Source: Siphonodentalium dalli (lineage: Eukaryota > Mollusca > Scaphopoda > Gadilida > Siphonodentaliidae). From it: DNA of 64,000 bases. The DNA lies in assembly GCA_032622095.1 (NCBI GenBank), contig CP136062.1, positions 226,744,578 to 226,808,577 on the forward strand, written 5' to 3'. The notes under the pieces were generated by a model. That model saw only the letters and a program-made list of their open reading frames with translations. It did no database searches and had not been told where the DNA came from. Positions 32,330 through 44,300 of this stretch are shown piece after piece. The position numbers and the translations under genes are program-made. Every line of letters begins with the position of its first letter. Position 1 is the first letter of the stretch.

Positions 32330-33680
32330 CACGTTGACTGCCGACTCCCATTCAACAAGAGATGGACTGTCGTCCGGTGCATACCCCCTCATGGCATACC
32401 GCCTAGTGTGGGCACATCTATAACTTATGATGGCTATACTCAGACATATGGACCCAGAAATCAGCATTTTCATATAAACAAAGATGAATAACTATAGAAC
32501 AAAAAACCAAAACAAACATTTGAATGTGCCATTAAATGTCCTCATAGTGGTGAACATCCATACAAAATTTCATTGAGATCCGAGCATTACTGTTCAAGTT
32601 ATGAGCTGAACAGACATCGGATGGATCAAACAGCCAACATTTCCAGATAAACAAAGATGAATTACTCTAGAATGGAAAAGCAGAACAGAACAATGGAACC
32701 CCCTATTGAATGTCCTCATAGTGGTGAACATCTATACCAAATTCCATTGAGATCCCAGCACAACTGTTGAAGTTACGACATGAACAGACACCAGATGGAC
32801 CAAAAAGCCAACATTTCCAGATGAACAAAGATGAATAACTCTAGAATGGAAAAGCGGAACAAAACGATGGAACCCTCTTTTTAATGTCCTCATAGCAGTG
32901 AACATCCATACAAAATTTCATTGAGATCCGAGCACTACTGTTCAGGTTATGACATGAACAGACACCAGATGGACCAAAAATCCAACATTTCAAGATAAAC
33001 AAAGATGAATAACTCTAGAATGGAAAATCCGAACAAAACGATGGAACCCTCTATTTAATGTCCTCATAGTTGTGAACATCCACACCAAATTTGGTTGAGA
33101 TCCCAGCACAACTGTTGAAGTTACGACATGAACAGACACCAGACGGACCAAAAAGACACTATTTCCAGATAAACAAAGATGAATAACTCTAGAATGGAAA
33201 ATCCAAACAAAACGATGGAACCCTCTATTTAATGTCCTCATAATAGTGAACATCCATACCTAATATCATTGAGATCCGAGCACTACTGTTCAAGTTATGA
33301 CACGAACAGACATCGGACGGACGTACGGACTCACGGACGCACGCACGGACGGACGCACGGACGGACGGACAGGTGCAAAACAGTATACCCCCCCTTTTTT
33401 TTTAAAAGGGGGTATAATTACATGCAAACAGTATGAGATACAGTAATGTCCCAAATAATCGACTCCTTAACCACAGCAGAATTATGGGTAACTTTTCAGG
33501 ATTTAGTCGGAAATATGGCTTGTTGCCATTCGTTGGAAAGCTCTCACAGAGCTTTCCGATGAATGGCAACAAGCCATATTTCCGACTAAATTCTGAAAAG
33601 TTACCCATAATTCTGTTGTGGTTAAGAGTCGATTATTTAGGGCATTACTCAATTTTTACTGTAACTTGGCAGTCGACGTG
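32330..33680. mobile_element. Composite TTAA element (CACGTTGACTGCC ends) with 180-bp repeats
   Basis: TTAA at 32326-32329 and 33681-33684 bracket inverted ends CACGTTGACTGCCGA and TTGGCAGTCGACGTG. Inside are about five units of roughly 180 bp (AACAAAGATGAATAACTCTA, ACCCTCTATTTAATGTCCTC), a GGACGGACGCACGGACGG tail with a CCCCCTTTTTTTTTAAAAGGGGG hairpin near 33388-33415, and a nested pogo-like MITE. It may be a piggyBac-like element that captured another repeat. Confidence 0.75.
33441..33649. mobile_element. pogo-like MITE nested in the TTAA element
   Basis: Left end TA-CAGTAATGTCC. The right end stops at GGGCATTACT followed by CAATTTTTACTGTA rather than GTA, so the terminus is altered by a small insertion or rearrangement. 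Confidence 0.75.
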
Positions 33681-33684
33681 TTAA

Positions 33685-34262
33685 GATGCTGAGGTGACAA
33701 ATGTTTCACTTTTGCAAAAAAAATTTTTTTTAGGTTCAACCCGAAATAGCAGGGTCAGTCTACATGTACATGTATATCCTTCACATATTATTTATATATT
33801 AGTGAGAAGTCATAAATGGTATCAGGGACTGATCTTGGGTTTGAGTTTGGGCACCCACAAAAATATAGGTTCTGGGGCAAAATGTGAATTTCAGTTAATG
33901 GAATTTCAAATCTCTAATTCCTGAGACAGACAAATATAAAGTTTGCAGAATAGTTTCAATTTCAATGCATAAAATTAGATTCAAGATTTTGGCACTGAAG
34001 TCTTTTTAATAATAGTTCACTAATGACTATTTTCATACAAGAGCACCATTATGTTTGTGAATAGTGTTGGCAGGCAAATAATATTTATCTTCGTTTATCA
34101 TTCTGTGTTGGTGTTATGTACTGTAGTGACAGATACACAGGTGATGTAGGCATTAATCTGTGGATCGGGTAAGGGAATATGTCAGAGAAGAAATATTGGT
34201 GACGTGAAATGGACCCACTGGCCCTCTAGCAGAAACACTGATACATAGTATAGAATGAAACA
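33685..34262. other. Unannotated intron sequence
   Basis: In VAP intron 3. No gene or element recognised. Confidence 0.35.
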
Positions 34263-34270
34263 TTTTCTTA

Positions 34271-34706
34271 AAGCCTGAAATAGTGTCTGTCATTTGCAGA
34301 ATGAGGTCCCCAGAGGCTGAATTTAGTGATGCTACCACATACAGCGGGCTAGTGTCACTACATTCATCTTCTGGTGACCTCATTCTGCTTAGGCATCATA
34401 TTCTGGGAAGTATCTAGTGTCAAATTAACATTGTTTTTAGTTACTTATTCCCTTCTGTACAGTTTCTATATCCCCTAATTTGCAGAAGTTAAATTTCATA
34501 ATCGAGGTGACAATGGGTGAACATCAACTGGGGAACTTCAATCTGATCCTAGGTCTCCCATAGCAATATCTGTCATAAGCAGAATGAGGACCACAGAGGG
34601 TGAATTTGATGATGCTAGCTTGCTGCATGGGATAGCATTACTAAATTCATCCTCTGGGGACCTCATTCTGCAAATGACAGATACCCTATTGCAGACTTCT
34701 TGCTTG
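34271..34706. mobile_element. CAAGCCTTG-type hAT MITE inserted in the exon-derived satellite
   Basis: An exact 8-bp duplication TTTTCTTA flanks it (34263-34270 and 34707-34714). The uninterrupted unit elsewhere reads TGTTTTCTTACCAACTG, so the empty site is known. It is the 436-bp long form. Confidence 0.88.
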
Positions 34707-34778
34707 TTTTCTTACCAACTGTTCCATGGACTCTATATATCACCATTGGGAGCATCCATGGACTCTATATATCACCAT

Positions 34779-35369
34779 AAGCCTTTTTACTGGTTCGCGA
34801 TTTTCAAGATGGCCGATGGTTCCATATGGTCCGATTCCTAGCTTTTTATCCAAACCACCGGTAAAAGCCGGTAAAAGGTCAAAGTTGAGAAGTAGCATCC
34901 ATTTCGACCATTTGTAAACATTCGACAGCTGAGTGCGAGAATTTGTTATCAACATTTTATGGCTTAATTTCATTTATTCTGAGTGCAACTACGTGTTTAA
35001 GAATTGTTTTGTGGCCATGTCATCTATAGAGTTAGGATCTGGTGACGATGCAGACATTCAGACGCCCTTTTTTGTCAACGAACTTCCCATAAGTTACTGA
35101 TAAATAGCGAGTTCTTGCGTTAATAACTCAAAAACATACATGATACATCCAATCCATCTACTGTGCGAAACCTATGTATCGTATGTATCCAGGGTGAGTG
35201 TTTAAATAGTTTTATGAAGTTCTCGCACCTGCGATACGATAACGACCTGTTGCCATTTTATTTTGGGAATTCCCATACTGGAGTCATATGCTAAACATAG
35301 ATGCTACTTGTTAACTTTGCCCTCCGGAGACCAAATGGCGGATTCGCCGCGAGTAAGTGAAATCACTTA
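34779..35369. other. Foreign segment inside a satellite unit, promoter-like
   Basis: It splits a 90-bp unit between ATATCACCAT and TGGGAGCATAC. The insert is less AT-rich and carries TTTTCAAGATGGCCGATGG, a 27-codon plus frame from 35018 (MSSIELGSGDDADIQTPFF), and near its right end ACCAAATGGCGGATTCGCCG followed by CGAGTAAGTG, which looks like a start codon and splice donor. It could be a captured first exon or CpG promoter. The function is unknown. Confidence 0.3.
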
Positions 35370-38182
35370 TTGGGAGCATACATGGTATGCACCATGAATC
35401 ATGTATGGTAATGAAAGAAACATTTTCTTACCAACTGTTCTAGAAACTATCACCATCCAAGCCTTGAAATAGTGTGTCTGTCATTTGCAGAATGAGGTCC
35501 TCAGAGGGTGAATTTAGTGATGCTACCCCACATAGCGGGCTAGCATCACCAAATTCACCCTCTGGGAACCTCATTCTGCCGAGGTGTAAGCAGAATGAGG
35601 TCCCCAGAGGGTGAATTTGGTGATGCTAGCCCGCTATGTGGGGTAGCATCACTAAATTCACCCTCTGAGGACCTCATTCTGCAAATGACAGACACCCTAT
35701 TTCAAGACTTGTCGCCATCGGGAGCATACATTATCCGCACCATGAATCATGTATGGTATAGTATGAAAGGTTTTCTTACCAACTGTTCTAGGGACCCGAT
35801 ATCACCATCGGGAGCATACATTATCTGCACCATGAATCATGTATGGTATAGTATGAAATGTTCTCTTACCAACTGTTCTAGGGACTCTATATCACCATCG
35901 GGAGCATACATTATCCGCACCATGAATCATGTATGGTATAGAATGAAATGTTCTCTTACCAACTGTTATAGGGACTCTATATCACCATCGGGAGCATACA
36001 TTGTCTGCACCATGAATCATGTATGGTATAGTATGAAAGGTTTTCTTACCAACTGTTCTAGGGACTCTATATCACCATCGGGAGCATACATTGTCTGCAC
36101 CATGAATCATGTATGGTATAGTATGAAAGGTTTTCTTACCAACTGTTCTAGGGACTCTATATCACCATCGGGAGCATACATTATCCGCACCATGAATCAT
36201 GTATGGTATAGTATGAAAGGTTTTCTTACCAACTGTTCTAGGGACTCTATATCACCATCGGGAGCATACATTGTCTGCACCATGAATCATGTATGGTATA
36301 GTATGAAATGTTTTCTTACCAACTGTTCTAGGGACTCTATATCACCATCGGGAGCATACATTATCCGCCCATGAATCATGTATGGTATAGTATGAAATGT
36401 TCTCTTACCAACTGTTCTAGGGACTCTATATCACCATCGGGATCATACATTATCCGCCCATGAATCATGTATGGTATAGTATGAAATGTTTTCTTACCAA
36501 CTGTTCTAGGGACTCTATATCACCATCGGGAGCATACATTATCCTCACCATGAATCATGTATGGTATAGTATGAAATGTTCTCTTACCAACTGTTCTAGG
36601 GACTCTATATCACCATCGGGAGCATACATTATCCTCACCATGAATCATGTATGGTATAGTATGAAATGTTCTCTTACCAACTGTTCTAGGGACTCTATAT
36701 CACTATCGGGAGCATACATTATCCTCACCATGAATCATGTATGGTATAGTATGAAAGGTTCTCTTACCAACTGTTCTAGGGACTCTATATCACCATCGGG
36801 AGCATACATTATCCGCACCATGAATCATGTATGGTATAGTATGAAATGTTCTCTTACCAACTGTTCTAGGGACTCTATATCACCATCGGGAGCATACATG
36901 TACATTATCCGCACCATGAATCATGTATGGTATAGTATGAAAGGTTTTCTTACCAACTGTTCTAGGGACTCTATATCACCATCGGGAGCATACATGTACA
37001 TTATCCGCACCATGAATCATGTATGGTATAGTATGAAAGGTTTTCTTACCAACTGTTCTAGGGACTCTATATCACCATCGGGAGCATACATTATCCGCAC
37101 CATGAATCATGTATGGTATAGTATGAAAGGTTTTCTTACCAACTGTTCTAGGGACTCTATATCACCATCGGGAGCATACATTATCCGCACCATGAATCAT
37201 GTATGGTATAGTATGAAAGGTTTTCTTACCAACTGTTCTAGGGACTCTATATCACCATCGGGAGCATACATTATCCGCACCATGAATCATGTATGGTATA
37301 GAATGTTCTCTTACCAACTGTTCTAGGGACTCTATATCACCATCGGGAGCATACATTATCCGCACCATGAATCATGTATGGTATAGTATGAAATGTTTTC
37401 TTACCAACTGTTCTAGGGACTCTATATCACCATCGGGAGCATACATTATCCGCACCATGAATCATGTATGGTATAGTATGAAAGGTTTTCTTACCAACTG
37501 TTCTAGGGACTCTATATCACCATCGGGAGCATACATTATCCGCACCATGAATCATGTATGGTATAGTATGAAAGGTTTTCTTACCAACTGTTCTAGGGAC
37601 TCTATATCACCATCGGGAGCATACATTGTCTGCACCATGAATCATGTATGGTATAGTATGAAAGGTTTTCTTACCAACTGTTCTAGGGACTCTATATCAC
37701 TATCGGGAGCATACATTATCCGCACCATGAATCATGTATGGTATAGTATGAAAGGTTTTCTTACCAACTGTTCTAGGGACTCGATATCACCATCGGGAGC
37801 ATATATTATCTGCACCATGAATCATGTATGGTATAGAATGAAATGTTCTCTTACCAACTGTTCTAGGGACTCGATATCACCATCGGCAGCATACATTATC
37901 CGCACCATGAATCATGTATGGTATAGAATGAAATGTTCTCTTACCAACTGTTCTAGGGACTCGATATCACCATCGGCAGCATACATTATCCGCACCATGA
38001 ATCATGTATGGTATAGAATGAAATGTTCTCTTACCAACTGTTCTAGGGACTCGATATCACCATCGGGAGCATACATTATCCGCACCATGAATCATGTATG
38101 GTATAGTATGAAAGGTTTTCTTACCAACTGTTCTAGGGACTCTATATCACCATCGGGAGCATACATTGTCTGTACCATGAAT
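35370..38182 (-). repeat. 90-bp satellite derived from VAP exon 3 and its splice donor
   Basis: About 28 head-to-tail units lie in VAP intron 3. On the minus strand each unit is 58 bp matching the end of exon 3 (ATTCATGGT to CTAGAACAGTTG) followed by GTAAGAAAACCTTTCATACT and 12 more intron bases. The unit nearest the exon is the exon end itself (38125-38182). Most copies read GTGCGGATAATG where the exon has GTACAGACAATG, while some keep GTGCAGACAATG. Nearly every copy keeps the donor CAGTTG|GTAAGA. The long plus-strand frames here are antisense by-products of a stop-free 90-bp unit. Confidence 0.95.
35458..35711. mobile_element. CAAGCCTTG-type hAT MITE inserted in the 90-bp satellite
   Basis: 254 bp, flanked by TCACCATC (35450-35457) and TCGCCATC (35712-35719), 7 of 8 identical. 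The empty site ATATCACCATCGGGAGC is present in every other unit. Confidence 0.9.
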
Positions 38183-38231
38183 TTGTGTTTATTCTTCTCA
38201 TTTGGATCATAGTCGAATGGTTGTAGCATCA
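38125..38231 (-). CDS. VAPB: VAP exon 3: MSP domain, FFAT-binding strand
   Basis: This 107-bp exon has acceptor TTTTTTCAG above 38231 and donor GTAAGA below 38125. It enters in phase 1 (completing the valine split with exon 2) and leaves in phase 0. The translation includes [17 protein letters not shown] followed by [10 protein letters not shown] and IESLEQL. The K and M of KFMVQ correspond to human VAPB K87 and M89, which are required for FFAT binding. The last 58 bp plus donor and 32 bp of intron are the founder sequence of the 90-bp satellite filling the adjacent intron. Confidence 0.95.
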
Positions 38232-38328
38232 CTGAAAAAACAAAGTTTAATAATCAATTTCATTATTCAAGGAATTTTAAACTAACAGTTGTGTTGCCAG
38301 CCATGTTCTCAAGGGGACCAGACCCCTA
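38232..38328. other. VAP intron 2 flank of exon 3
   Basis: Immediately upstream of the exon 3 acceptor on the minus strand. Contains the pyrimidine tract and no element. Confidence 0.5.
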
Positions 38329-39000
38329 TTAACTCTTTTCTATACTAAAGCTTCATTGATGAGTAGTTATCCCATGGGAAATGTTCAGATAATATGTTGA
38401 ACCCTTTCTATACTAAAGCTTCATTGATGTTATCCCATAGGAAATGTTCAGATAATAAGTTCATAAGTTATTCAGTGAAGGATCCAGGGATTTTTTGGGG
38501 ACACCTGTTTTTGGGGAATGATACGCCAAAAGCATATCCCAAAGGCCTGAGCAGGGGAGGTTCGGGAGGGGGATGTCCCCTGCTGATGGTCGGGGTCTGG
38601 GGGTTTTCCCCCTGGAAAATGTTTGAAAATCCATTGCATTGTGAGCTAATCTAGAGCTCTCCGAGTCATTATTTTGAATTTTACTTAGAGGTAAATTTGT
38701 CAAGTGTAACTTTGGAAATTTTGATATATGTATGGGATTGTAAATGCTTACCCTGTATAAGTTATTGTCATTATCACTCTAATTCATATAATAGGCTCTT
38801 TTCTCAAATTCAAGTGAGAGATAATATACTAGCAGCCCAGAATCAATGTCTATTAAGTTAGTACATGTAATTACCATTAGCACTAATCTCTATGTTAATT
38901 ATTCATTCGGTATTATGAGATACCACCTGATAACCAGGTTGATTTGATCAAATTGTCACTGTTCCTGTACTGTATTGTGTAATTTCACTTGAATTTGATT

Positions 39001-40844
39001 TAGGGCTGGGCGGTATTTCAATATATTGACTATAGTCGGTTTGGAAAAGAAAAACCGCATTGAAACCGTGTGTAAAATAAAAATTCAATATATCGTAACC
39101 GCAATTTTATCACCTCAAAAGACGGTTTCAAATTACAATCCAATACTGAGTTGAATACTTTAGCGGACCGCTGATTGAAAGCAGCCTTTATCGGTCGCTC
39201 CCATGTTATGTCTGTTGTATTCAATTGTAACCAATGACGCAATGGTTGTATTTTGGGCTGAAGTAGAGCGATGGAGTATCTTCTTCCGAATTCAATCTGA
39301 TTTTTATGTGTAACGTCACGAGCGATACTTCGTCCAAACTTTTCGACTCATGACTCGGCGGTATTTGTCGTTCAATTATATCTTAAAATTTGACTCAGGT
39401 TGACAGGCAAATCCGTAACATTCAATCAACTAGCCCGCCATTGAGTATTTGCAGACGCAGAATATGACCCGCAGGTGTTGGTCGAAGTATATCACTTGGG
39501 ACGTTACCTCGCTACCATCAACCCCAATTTTAAATATAGTTGAGCTTTATTGTCTCCCTTCCGTTTCACCTTGCTATTATTATTTCATTATTATGATATT
39601 AAATACATGAATAAAGTTCTCCCCCTTAACTAAATCCCGTGTTCAAAAGTTAATTAAAAATGTTCCGTAATTCATTGTGTGTGATAGACTGCAGACAGCC
39701 CAGAATGAACCATCTTGGCCCAATTCTACTAGGTCCTCTATCAACCTATGAGCACGTGCTTAGCTATGACGTCACGGGAATGTGAATCGTGTGCTGAAAT
39801 GTAAACAATGGAGTGATCAGGATAACTTGAGCCTGTAATTCACTCAATGTTGTTGCGTATTCCAGAATGCAGGAACTTTATATAATGGACACTAGTCCAA
39901 CAAATTAGACTTTCGGATTAATAGGAATTTTAATATTTGGACGTTTATGGACCTTTTAATCCTTCAGTCTAATGGAACACGTGAAAACTTTGAACGCTAC
40001 GAAGCTACACGAATTATGTGGCAAGGTCATGCCCCTTTAACTTACACTGTTCACGTCTAACGACACAAATAAAACTACAAATAAAAAACACATACCTTTT
40101 GTTGGAATGTTAAATATCATGACTGAACTAACTAGCATAAATTTGTGTCACTATTAATCCATATAATTTTATAACAACTCAACCGACAGAAATATTCAAA
40201 CCCGTCTACGCTAGCGAATACATACGAAAACGAAAGCACGCGCATGCGTAATAGATCAGAAATCTGGGAAAACACGCGAAATTAACATAATTTATTTGTA
40301 TTTGAAAATGGTGATGTTTTCCAATCCGGGATTAAACTAACAAATCTGTAATTCTGACAACTTTTATATCAAATCTATGTGTGAACACAAAGAATACTAT
40401 CTCCGCTACAGGTAAGACTAATGTATTTGTAGATAATTTCAGATAGAATGGTATTTTGAAGGGGTTATATCAGTGGTCACTGTTGTTGACCTGCTTCAAA
40501 ATTTGTGCAAACTTGGTTTTCAGCTCTTTTATTAGACTAGAAGGATTAATACAATCGTAAATGTCCAAATATTAAAATATGTATTAATCCGAATAGTCTA
40601 ATTTGTTGGACTAAATGGACACATGCCATTCTGAGAATAGTTTATCATTTACTGCCTGGCGATAGTGTGTAGAATTTTAATCCCTAATAACGAAAACCCG
40701 GAGTGTTATACATGTATCTCTCGTTTAAAATTTGATTTTACGTGATATTTTTCAATAGTAAAATAATATTCAATAAAACCGTATATCGCGGTGTTATTTT
40801 GGAAAAATCGCGTTTTTTTAAAACGTCAATACCGCCCAACCCTA
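39001..40844. mobile_element. hAT element, TAGGGCTGGGCGG ends
   Basis: Left TAGGGCTGGGCGGTATTTC, right AATACCGCCCAACCCTA, with an exact 8-bp duplication ATTTGATT (38993-39000 and 40845-40852). It spans 1,844 bp and no transposase frame is recognised. Terminal sequence and the interior motif ACTAAATCCCGTGT are shared with the element starting at 62911. Confidence 0.9.
39893..40613. mobile_element. Nested TIR element with 9-bp duplication (Mutator-like)
   Basis: The ends TAGTCCAACAAATTAGACT and AGTCTAATTTGTTGGACTA extend as about 60-bp inverted repeats (CGGATTAATA, TTAATATTTGGAC). An exact 9-bp duplication AATGGACAC flanks it (39884-39892 and 40614-40622). A 9-bp duplication with long inverted repeats points to the Mutator superfamily, which is an inference. 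No coding sequence. Confidence 0.8.
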
Positions 40845-41324
40845 ATTTGATTGAAATACTGAAGTCTGAAGGCTGAATGGTAACAAACCTGAACTCAAAC
40901 TTTTGAAGTTTTCAGATGAAAGCTAGATGAAGCCAAACATACTTTACAATATGATTCCAACTGTTAAACTAAAAAAAATTTGTAATAAATGTCTTATGTC
41001 AATATATATAAATGTTTTGTATTTTGTTATGATATGAATTGGGACCTGAATTGAAAAAAAATGAAATTTCTTCTTTAAATTTTTTATTTTTTTTTAATTT
41101 TTTTTGGCCCCTGGAGTTTGGGCTCCCAAACAGGTAAACAGTATGAAAACCGGTCTAGATATGTCCCTATTATTATCTAAACATTTCCCTTAATTAAGAA
41201 ATCTACTTCTGCACTTTTATTTATCTGTCATATGCTTTTAACATCCCTCCAAATGAATAATAGACTGTTCTGCCTTTTAACTAACTGGGAGAATCCATTT
41301 AGTATAGAAAGGGTTAATGCTTGA

Positions 41325-44300
41325 AAATGATATGGGCCTTAATAAAATGATATGACCCTTAATAAAATGATATGGGCCTTAATAAAATGATATGGGCCTT
41401 AATAAAGTGATATGGGCCTTAATAAAATGATATGGGTCTTAATAAAGTGATATGGGCCTTAATACAATGATATGGGCCTTAACAAAGTGATATGGGCCCT
41501 AACAAAGTGATATGGGCCTTAATAAAGTGATATGGGTCTTAATAAAATGATATGGGCCTTAATAAAGTGATATGGGCCTTAATAAAATGATATGCTTTAA
41601 TAAAATATGGGCCTTAATAAAATGATATGGGCCTTAATAAAGTGATATGGGCCTTAATAAAATGATATGCTTTAATAAAATGATATGGGCCTTAATAAAA
41701 TGATATGCGCCTTAATAAAATATGGGTCTTAATAAAATGATATGGGTCTTAAGAAAGTGATATGGGCCTTAATAAAGTGATATGGGCCTTAATACAGTGA
41801 TATGGGTCTTAATAACGTGATATGGGCCTTAATAAAATGATATGCTTTAATAAAATGATATGGGCCTTAATAAAATGATAAGGGCCTTAATAAAGTGATA
41901 TGGGCCTTAATACAATGATATGGGCTTTAACAAAGTGATATGGGCCCTAACAAAGTGATATGGGCATTAATAAAGTGATATGGGTCTTAATAAAATGATA
42001 TGGGCCTTAATAAAATGATATGGGCCTTAATAAAGTGATATGGTCCTTAATAAAGTAATATGGGCCTTAATAAAGTGATATGGGCCTTAATAAAATGATA
42101 TGCTTTAATAAAATGATATGGGCCTTAATAAAGTGATATGCGCCTAAATAAAATGATATGGGTCTTAATAAAATGATATGGGCCTTAATAAAGTGATATG
42201 GGCCTTAATAAAATGATATGGGTCTTAATAAAATGATATGGGCCTTAATAAAATGATATGGGCCTTAATAAAATGATATGGGCCTTAATAAAATGATATG
42301 GGCCATAACATGATATGGGCCTTAATAAGGTGATATGGGCCTTAATAAAATGATCTGGGCCTTAATAAAGTGATATGGGCCTTAATAAAATGCTATGGGC
42401 CTTAATAAAGTGATATGGGTCTTAATAACGTGATATGGGCCTTAATAAAGTGATATGGGCCTTAATACAATGATATGGGCCTTAACAAAGTGATATGGGC
42501 CTTAATAAAGTGATATGGGTCTTAATAAAATTATATGGGCCTTAATAAAATGATATGGGCCTTAATAAAGTGATATGGGCCTTAATAAAATGATATGCTT
42601 TAATAAAATATGGGCCTTAATAAAATGATATGGGCCTTAATAAAGTGATATGGGCCTTAATAAAGTGATATGCGCCTTAATAAAATGATATGGGCCTTAA
42701 TAAAGTGATATGGGCCTTAATAAACAGATATCGGTCTTAATAAAGTGATATGGGCCTTAATAAAGTGATATGGGTCTTAATAAAATGATATGCTTTAATA
42801 AATTGATATGGGTCTTAATAAAATGATATGCTTTAATAAATTGATATGGGTCTTAATAAAATGATATGGGCCTTAATAAAGTTATATGGGCCTTAATAAA
42901 ATGATATGGGCTTTAATAAAATGATATGGGTCTTAATAAAGTGATATGGGCCTTAATAAAGTGATATGGGCATTAATAAAATGATATGCTTTAATAAATT
43001 GATATGGGTCTTAATAAAATGATATGGGCCTTAATAAAGTTATATGGGCCTTAATAAAATATGGGCCTTAATAAAATTATATGGGCCTTAATAAAATGAT
43101 ATGGGTCTTAATAATGTGATATGGGCCTTAATAAAGTGATATGGGCCTAAATAAAATGATATAAAGTGATATGGGTCTTAATAAAGTGATATAAAGTGAT
43201 ATGGGCCTTAATAAAGTGATATGGGCCTTAATAAAGTGATATGGGCCTTAATAAAGTGATATGGGCCATTGGGCCTTAATAAAGTGATATAAAGTGATAT
43301 GGGCCTTAATAAAGTGATATGGGCCTTAATACAATGATATGGACCTTAATAAAGTGATATGGGTCTTAATAAAATGATATGGGCCTTAATAAAACGATAT
43401 GGGCCTTAATAAAGTGATATGGGCCTTAATAAAATGATATGCTTTAATACAATAAGGGCCTTAATAAAATGATATGGGCCTTAATAAAGTGATATGGGCT
43501 TTAATAAAATGATATGCTTTAATAAAATGATATGGGCCTTAATAAACTGATATAGGCCTTAATAAAGTGATATGGGTCTTAATAAAATGATATGGGCCTT
43601 AATAACGTGGTATGGGCCTTAATAAAGTGATATGGGCCTTAATAAAGTGATATGGGTCTTAATAAAATGATATGGGCCTTAATAAAGTGATATGGGCCTT
43701 AAATAAAATATGGGCCTTAATAAAGTGATATGGGTCTTAATAAAATGATATGGGCCTTAATAAAGTTATATTGGTCTTAATAACGTGATATGGGGCCTTA
43801 ATAAAATGATATGCTTTAATAAAAATGATATGGGCCTTAATAAAATGATATGGGCCTTAATAAAGTGATATGGGCCTTAATAAAAAGATATCGTTCTTAA
43901 TAAAGTGATATGGGCCTTACTAAAACGATATGGGTCTTAATAAAATGATATGGGCCATAATAAAGTGATATGCTTTAATAAAATGATATGGGTCTTAATA
44001 AAGTGATATGGGCCTTAATAAAGTGATATGGGCCTTAATAAAATGATATGCTTTAATAAATTGATATGGGTCTTAATAAAGTTATATGGGCCTTAATAAA
44101 ATATGGGCCTTAATAAAATGATATGGGCCTTAATAAAATGATATGGGTCTTAATAAAGTTATATGGGCCTTAATAAAATATGGGCCTTAATAAAATGATA
44201 TGGGCCTTAATAAAATGATATGGGTCTTAATAAAGTGATATGGGCCTTAATAAAGTGATATGGGCCTTAATAAAGTGATATGGGCCTTAATAAAATGATA

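Larger units (their letters stand above)
38333..41313. mobile_element. TTAA-flanked composite element, CTATACTAAA ends (VAP intron 2)
   Basis: TTAA at 38329-38332 and 41314-41317. The left end is CTCTTTTCTATACTAAAG and the right TTTAGTATAGAAAGGG. Inverted subterminal motifs GGGAAATGTTCAGATAATA (left) and TATTATCTAAACATTTCCC (right) support one element. The left end is partly duplicated (second ACCCTTTCTATACTAAAG at 38401). A complete hAT element is nested inside. 38470-38650 holds a G-rich repeat remnant (GGTCTGGGGGTTTTCCCCCT). Uncertain because the interior is 3 kb. Confidence 0.55.

Noticed and set aside
35595-38212. Three long plus-strand open frames encoding a 30-residue repeat ([20 protein letters not shown])
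   Set aside because: They are the antisense of the exon-derived 90-bp satellite. A stop-free unit whose length is a multiple of three gives long frames automatically, and single-base losses near 36368 and 36457 are tolerated only because the frame restarts at the next ATG.
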